A DNA stretch of 5,931 nt from JBBRGG01 sp038240875. Its GTDB lineage: Bacteria; Planctomycetota; Phycisphaerae; Phycisphaerales; UBA1924. Positions 5,501-5,931 of the stretch are shown here, one piece after another. Positions within the stretch are counted from its first letter, which is position 1. The number at the start of each line of letters is the position of its first letter. The notes beneath the pieces were generated by a model. The model ran no database searches. It saw only the letters and a program-made list of their open reading frames with translations, and was not told where the DNA came from. The position numbers and the translations under genes are program-made. Location of the stretch: assembly GCA_038240875.1 (NCBI GenBank), contig JBBRGG010000215.1, forward strand, positions 1 through 5,931, written 5' to 3'.

Positions 5501-5931
5501 CGCGCACGTGCACAAAGCCAGCCACCGATTGCTGGCGATGTGTTGCCCGTGTCGAGGGGTGATGACGCCGAGGGTGGGCCAGAGGGTGGGCCAGAGGAGT
5601 TCAATGAAGATGGCTCGCTCAAGCGTCGTAAGCGTCGTCGGCGTGGCCGTGGCGGTCGTGGTCGAGGCACCGGTGATCCCGCGCAAGGCCAGACCAATGC
5701 GCGCCCGAATGGCCCACAAAACGGCGAACATAATGAGCCAAGGAATGAACCAAATAGCGCGGGTGCCAACGAGTCCGGCCTGGCAAGTCCGGATCGAGGC
5801 CCAGATCGAGGTCCTGATCGAGGTCCAGATCGAGGTCCAGATCGAGGTCCAGATCGAAATATGAGGCGGATTCCCAACACGCTCGCGCGTGGCGGGCCAA
5901 AGCAGCCTGCAGTGAATGCCCCAGTGGCAGG
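2558..5931 (+). CDS. rne: Ribonuclease E/G (Rne/Rng family) with very long low-complexity tail, 3' end outside window
   Basis: This is an endoribonuclease for mRNA decay and RNA processing. 1124 codons are open with no stop before the window edge; E. coli RNase E has 1061. The catalytic half runs to about residue 530. An S1 domain spans roughly 42-130 (F61 and F71 match the RNA-contacting E. coli F57 and F67) and has a charged insertion near 84-107. A 5'-sensor follows, with R184 and T185 in ILRTAG (E. coli R169, T170). The catalytic domain has D317 and N319 in EALVAIDVNSGK and D360 in VVNDLIDM. The zinc-link CPTC is C418/C421. Residues 531-590 are acidic. From about 590 the tail is Gly/Gln/Asn/Ser-rich with three Arg/Gly blocks (731-739, 837-851, 1022-1037) and PDRG repeats (1078-1100). 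I see no membrane segment or known degradosome-partner motif. The tail identifies it more as RNase E-like than as a short RNase G. ATG2558 has a strong ribosome binding site. Confidence 0.96.
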   Translation, partial: MGDRKNQMIINYVPGEECRVAIVESGKLEELHVERFATASRVGNIYVGRVANSEAAIQAAFVDFGVTDNGFLHVSDLHPKYFPGEDGETTERVGFKTPRRERPAIQHALRRGDEVIVQVLKEGVGTKGPTLTSYLSIPGRFLVMMPGMDNIGVSRKVEDEDQRRKMREILDQLDLPEGFGFILRTAGMARTKAELKRDLAYLMRLWKDMEKRNKGGSKPRLLYSESDLLVRSLRDLMTSEIDEVIIDHEIALHRASRFMKIVAPRGSAQLLQYKGRTPIFHAFDVEPQIQTIHAREVGLPSGGRLVIDQTEALVAIDVNSGKSRDSRNSEDNAYQTNLEAVDEICRQLRLRDMGGIVVNDLIDMRRPENRKDIEARFRERLKRDRARTTVGTISEFGILEMTRQRMRPSHESVHFTECPTCRGRGLIQKPESVTADALRELAAILDSPKVAKAEMVVAPRVAGELLSTKRRLLGRIERAFEKHADVRVSEAHSADRVSFYAYDQNGADVEVASLIQPKMSKESLIVWEQPGEDAWNGPDDETAVARETDAEPEPMSEEDALGLHPIEIDETGVPFDDDEESTPNPNLQQGNEPQENFQQANLQQVNLQQTSRSGRNARGGQRGGQSGRQGGRQAGGQSGGHSGGQRAGQGGSQGGGSRGAQGNSQRGEQSSGHVAAQGGSQGGGPKGTPEGNQNSNQIVNINGGLNGGQQSGGQGAPMGNEAEDGEERGGRRRRRRGRRGGGGGQAGGPMGGQSGGQSGGQVSGQVGGPSPANQAGPYGDHMNASEANGSSNMDGANTNAPMSANANANNQGDHTSSLSAGSDSNAPDQLGPDGLPRRKRRRRRGRGRGRGEVGGALDSNGQLMPDSQDSLEGDDGLADDATEAPARSAGSSQAGSTQTGSQQGGRSRAGGQARSQNNRNGPAQPIVRDGIIFGDHGDEDDAAGAVEANSTLNLKPLAKLDQGANDAVGSGERPSVNQSESRARAQSQPPIAGDVLPVSRGDDAEGGPEGGPEEFNEDGSLKRRKRRRRGRGGRGRGTGDPAQGQTNARPNGPQNGEHNEPRNEPNSAGANESGLASPDRGPDRGPDRGPDRGPDRGPDRNMRRIPNTLARGGPKQPAVNAPVA
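4412..4609 (+). repeat. Gly-Gly-Gln-rich repeat segment in the rne tail
   Basis: Residues 619-684 of the ribonuclease consist largely of degenerate four-residue units such as GGQS, GGRQ and GGSQ, encoded by imperfect 12-base units of the type GGTGGGCAAAGT. Several Arg residues punctuate the start. The segment is predicted to be disordered. It creates long open frames on both strands that are not genes. Confidence 0.75.
4748..4774 (+). other. Arg-rich block 1 of the rne tail
   Basis: Residues 731-739 read RRRRRRGRR and are followed by five glycines. They come after an acidic stretch (EAEDGEE). Such Arg/Gly blocks are typical RNA-binding patches in RNase E tails; RNA binding here is inference from composition. 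Confidence 0.7.
4808..4861 (+). repeat. 12-base tandem repeat coding GGQS units
   Basis: GGTGGCCAATCT occurs twice exactly and a third time in part, followed by diverged copies, encoding GGQSGGQSGGQVSGQVGG (residues 751-768). The near-identity at DNA level suggests recent in-frame duplication. Confidence 0.75.
5066..5110 (+). other. Arg-rich block 2 of the rne tail
   Basis: Residues 837-851 read RRKRRRRRGRGRGRG, preceded by PDGLP. The block is very similar to block 3, and both follow an acidic-Gly-x-Leu type lead. Likely an RNA-binding patch by composition. Confidence 0.7.
5621..5668 (+). other. Arg-rich block 3 of the rne tail
   Basis: Residues 1022-1037 read KRRKRRRRGRGGRGRG, preceded by EDGSL. 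It echoes block 2 at 5066-5110 about 185 residues earlier. Likely an RNA-binding patch by composition. Confidence 0.7.
5789..5857 (+). repeat. 12-base tandem repeat coding Pro-Asp-Arg-Gly
   Basis: 5.75 copies of a 12-base unit of consensus CCAGATCGAGGT encode PDRG units (residues 1078-1100). Copies differ only at third codon positions (CCG, CCT or CCA; GGC or GGT) until the last, which ends in AAT. Each unit carries alternating acidic and basic charge. The unit length preserves frame, so copy number could vary between strains without breaking the gene. Confidence 0.9.

Noticed and set aside
5789..5857. CRISPR-like array
   Set aside because: The 12-base units are contiguous with no spacers and encode an in-frame peptide repeat in rne.
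5488..5900. - and + strand frames coding SGPR, DLDL or EVQI repeats
   Set aside because: These are other readings of the PDRG repeat and neighbouring rne tail codons. The rne frame is open across the whole region and continues the catalytic domain.

Overview
The window is a piece of a bacterial chromosome carrying two genes on the + strand. The first is a phosphotransferase-system Enzyme I gene (ptsI type, 58-1815), complete if its start is the ATG at 58. The second is a ribonuclease E/G gene (rne, 2558 to beyond 5931), whose 3' end lies outside the window. They are separated by 742 bases with no convincing gene but many inverted repeats. No tRNA, rRNA, CRISPR array, transposase or integrase is visible.

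The catalytic half of the ribonuclease is the best taxonomic clue. Its first 180 residues (a GNIYVG-type S1 domain, then HVSDLHPKYFP, then a charged insertion, then KGPTLTSYLSIPGR and MMPGM) match the pattern I associate with Planctomycetota, perhaps the Phycisphaerae. This is recalled family knowledge and was not searched. Base composition is moderately GC-rich.

Layout: 1-57 is a short upstream piece in which the Enzyme I frame stays open to the window edge. 58-1815 is Enzyme I, with its phospho-histidine, PEP-binding signatures and C-terminal cysteine. 1816-2557 is a non-coding interval with at least ten hairpins or palindromes and one 9-mer found twice direct and once inverted; its right-hand part is probably the long 5' leader of rne. 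2558-5931 is rne: about 530 residues of conserved catalytic domain, about 60 acidic residues, then more than 530 residues of low-complexity tail rich in Gly, Gln, Asn, Ser and Arg. The tail carries three Arg/Gly blocks, Gly-Gly-Gln repeats and a run of Pro-Asp-Arg-Gly repeats.

The two genes serve different processes: Enzyme I feeds phosphate from PEP into the PTS relay, and RNase E/G processes and degrades RNA. The wide gap suggests rne is separately expressed or has a regulated leader. The most unusual content is the rne tail, which looks like an RNA-binding and possibly condensate-forming scaffold, and the structured leader, which ends in a perfect palindrome around the rne start codon. I see no clear case for a wholly new multi-gene system here.
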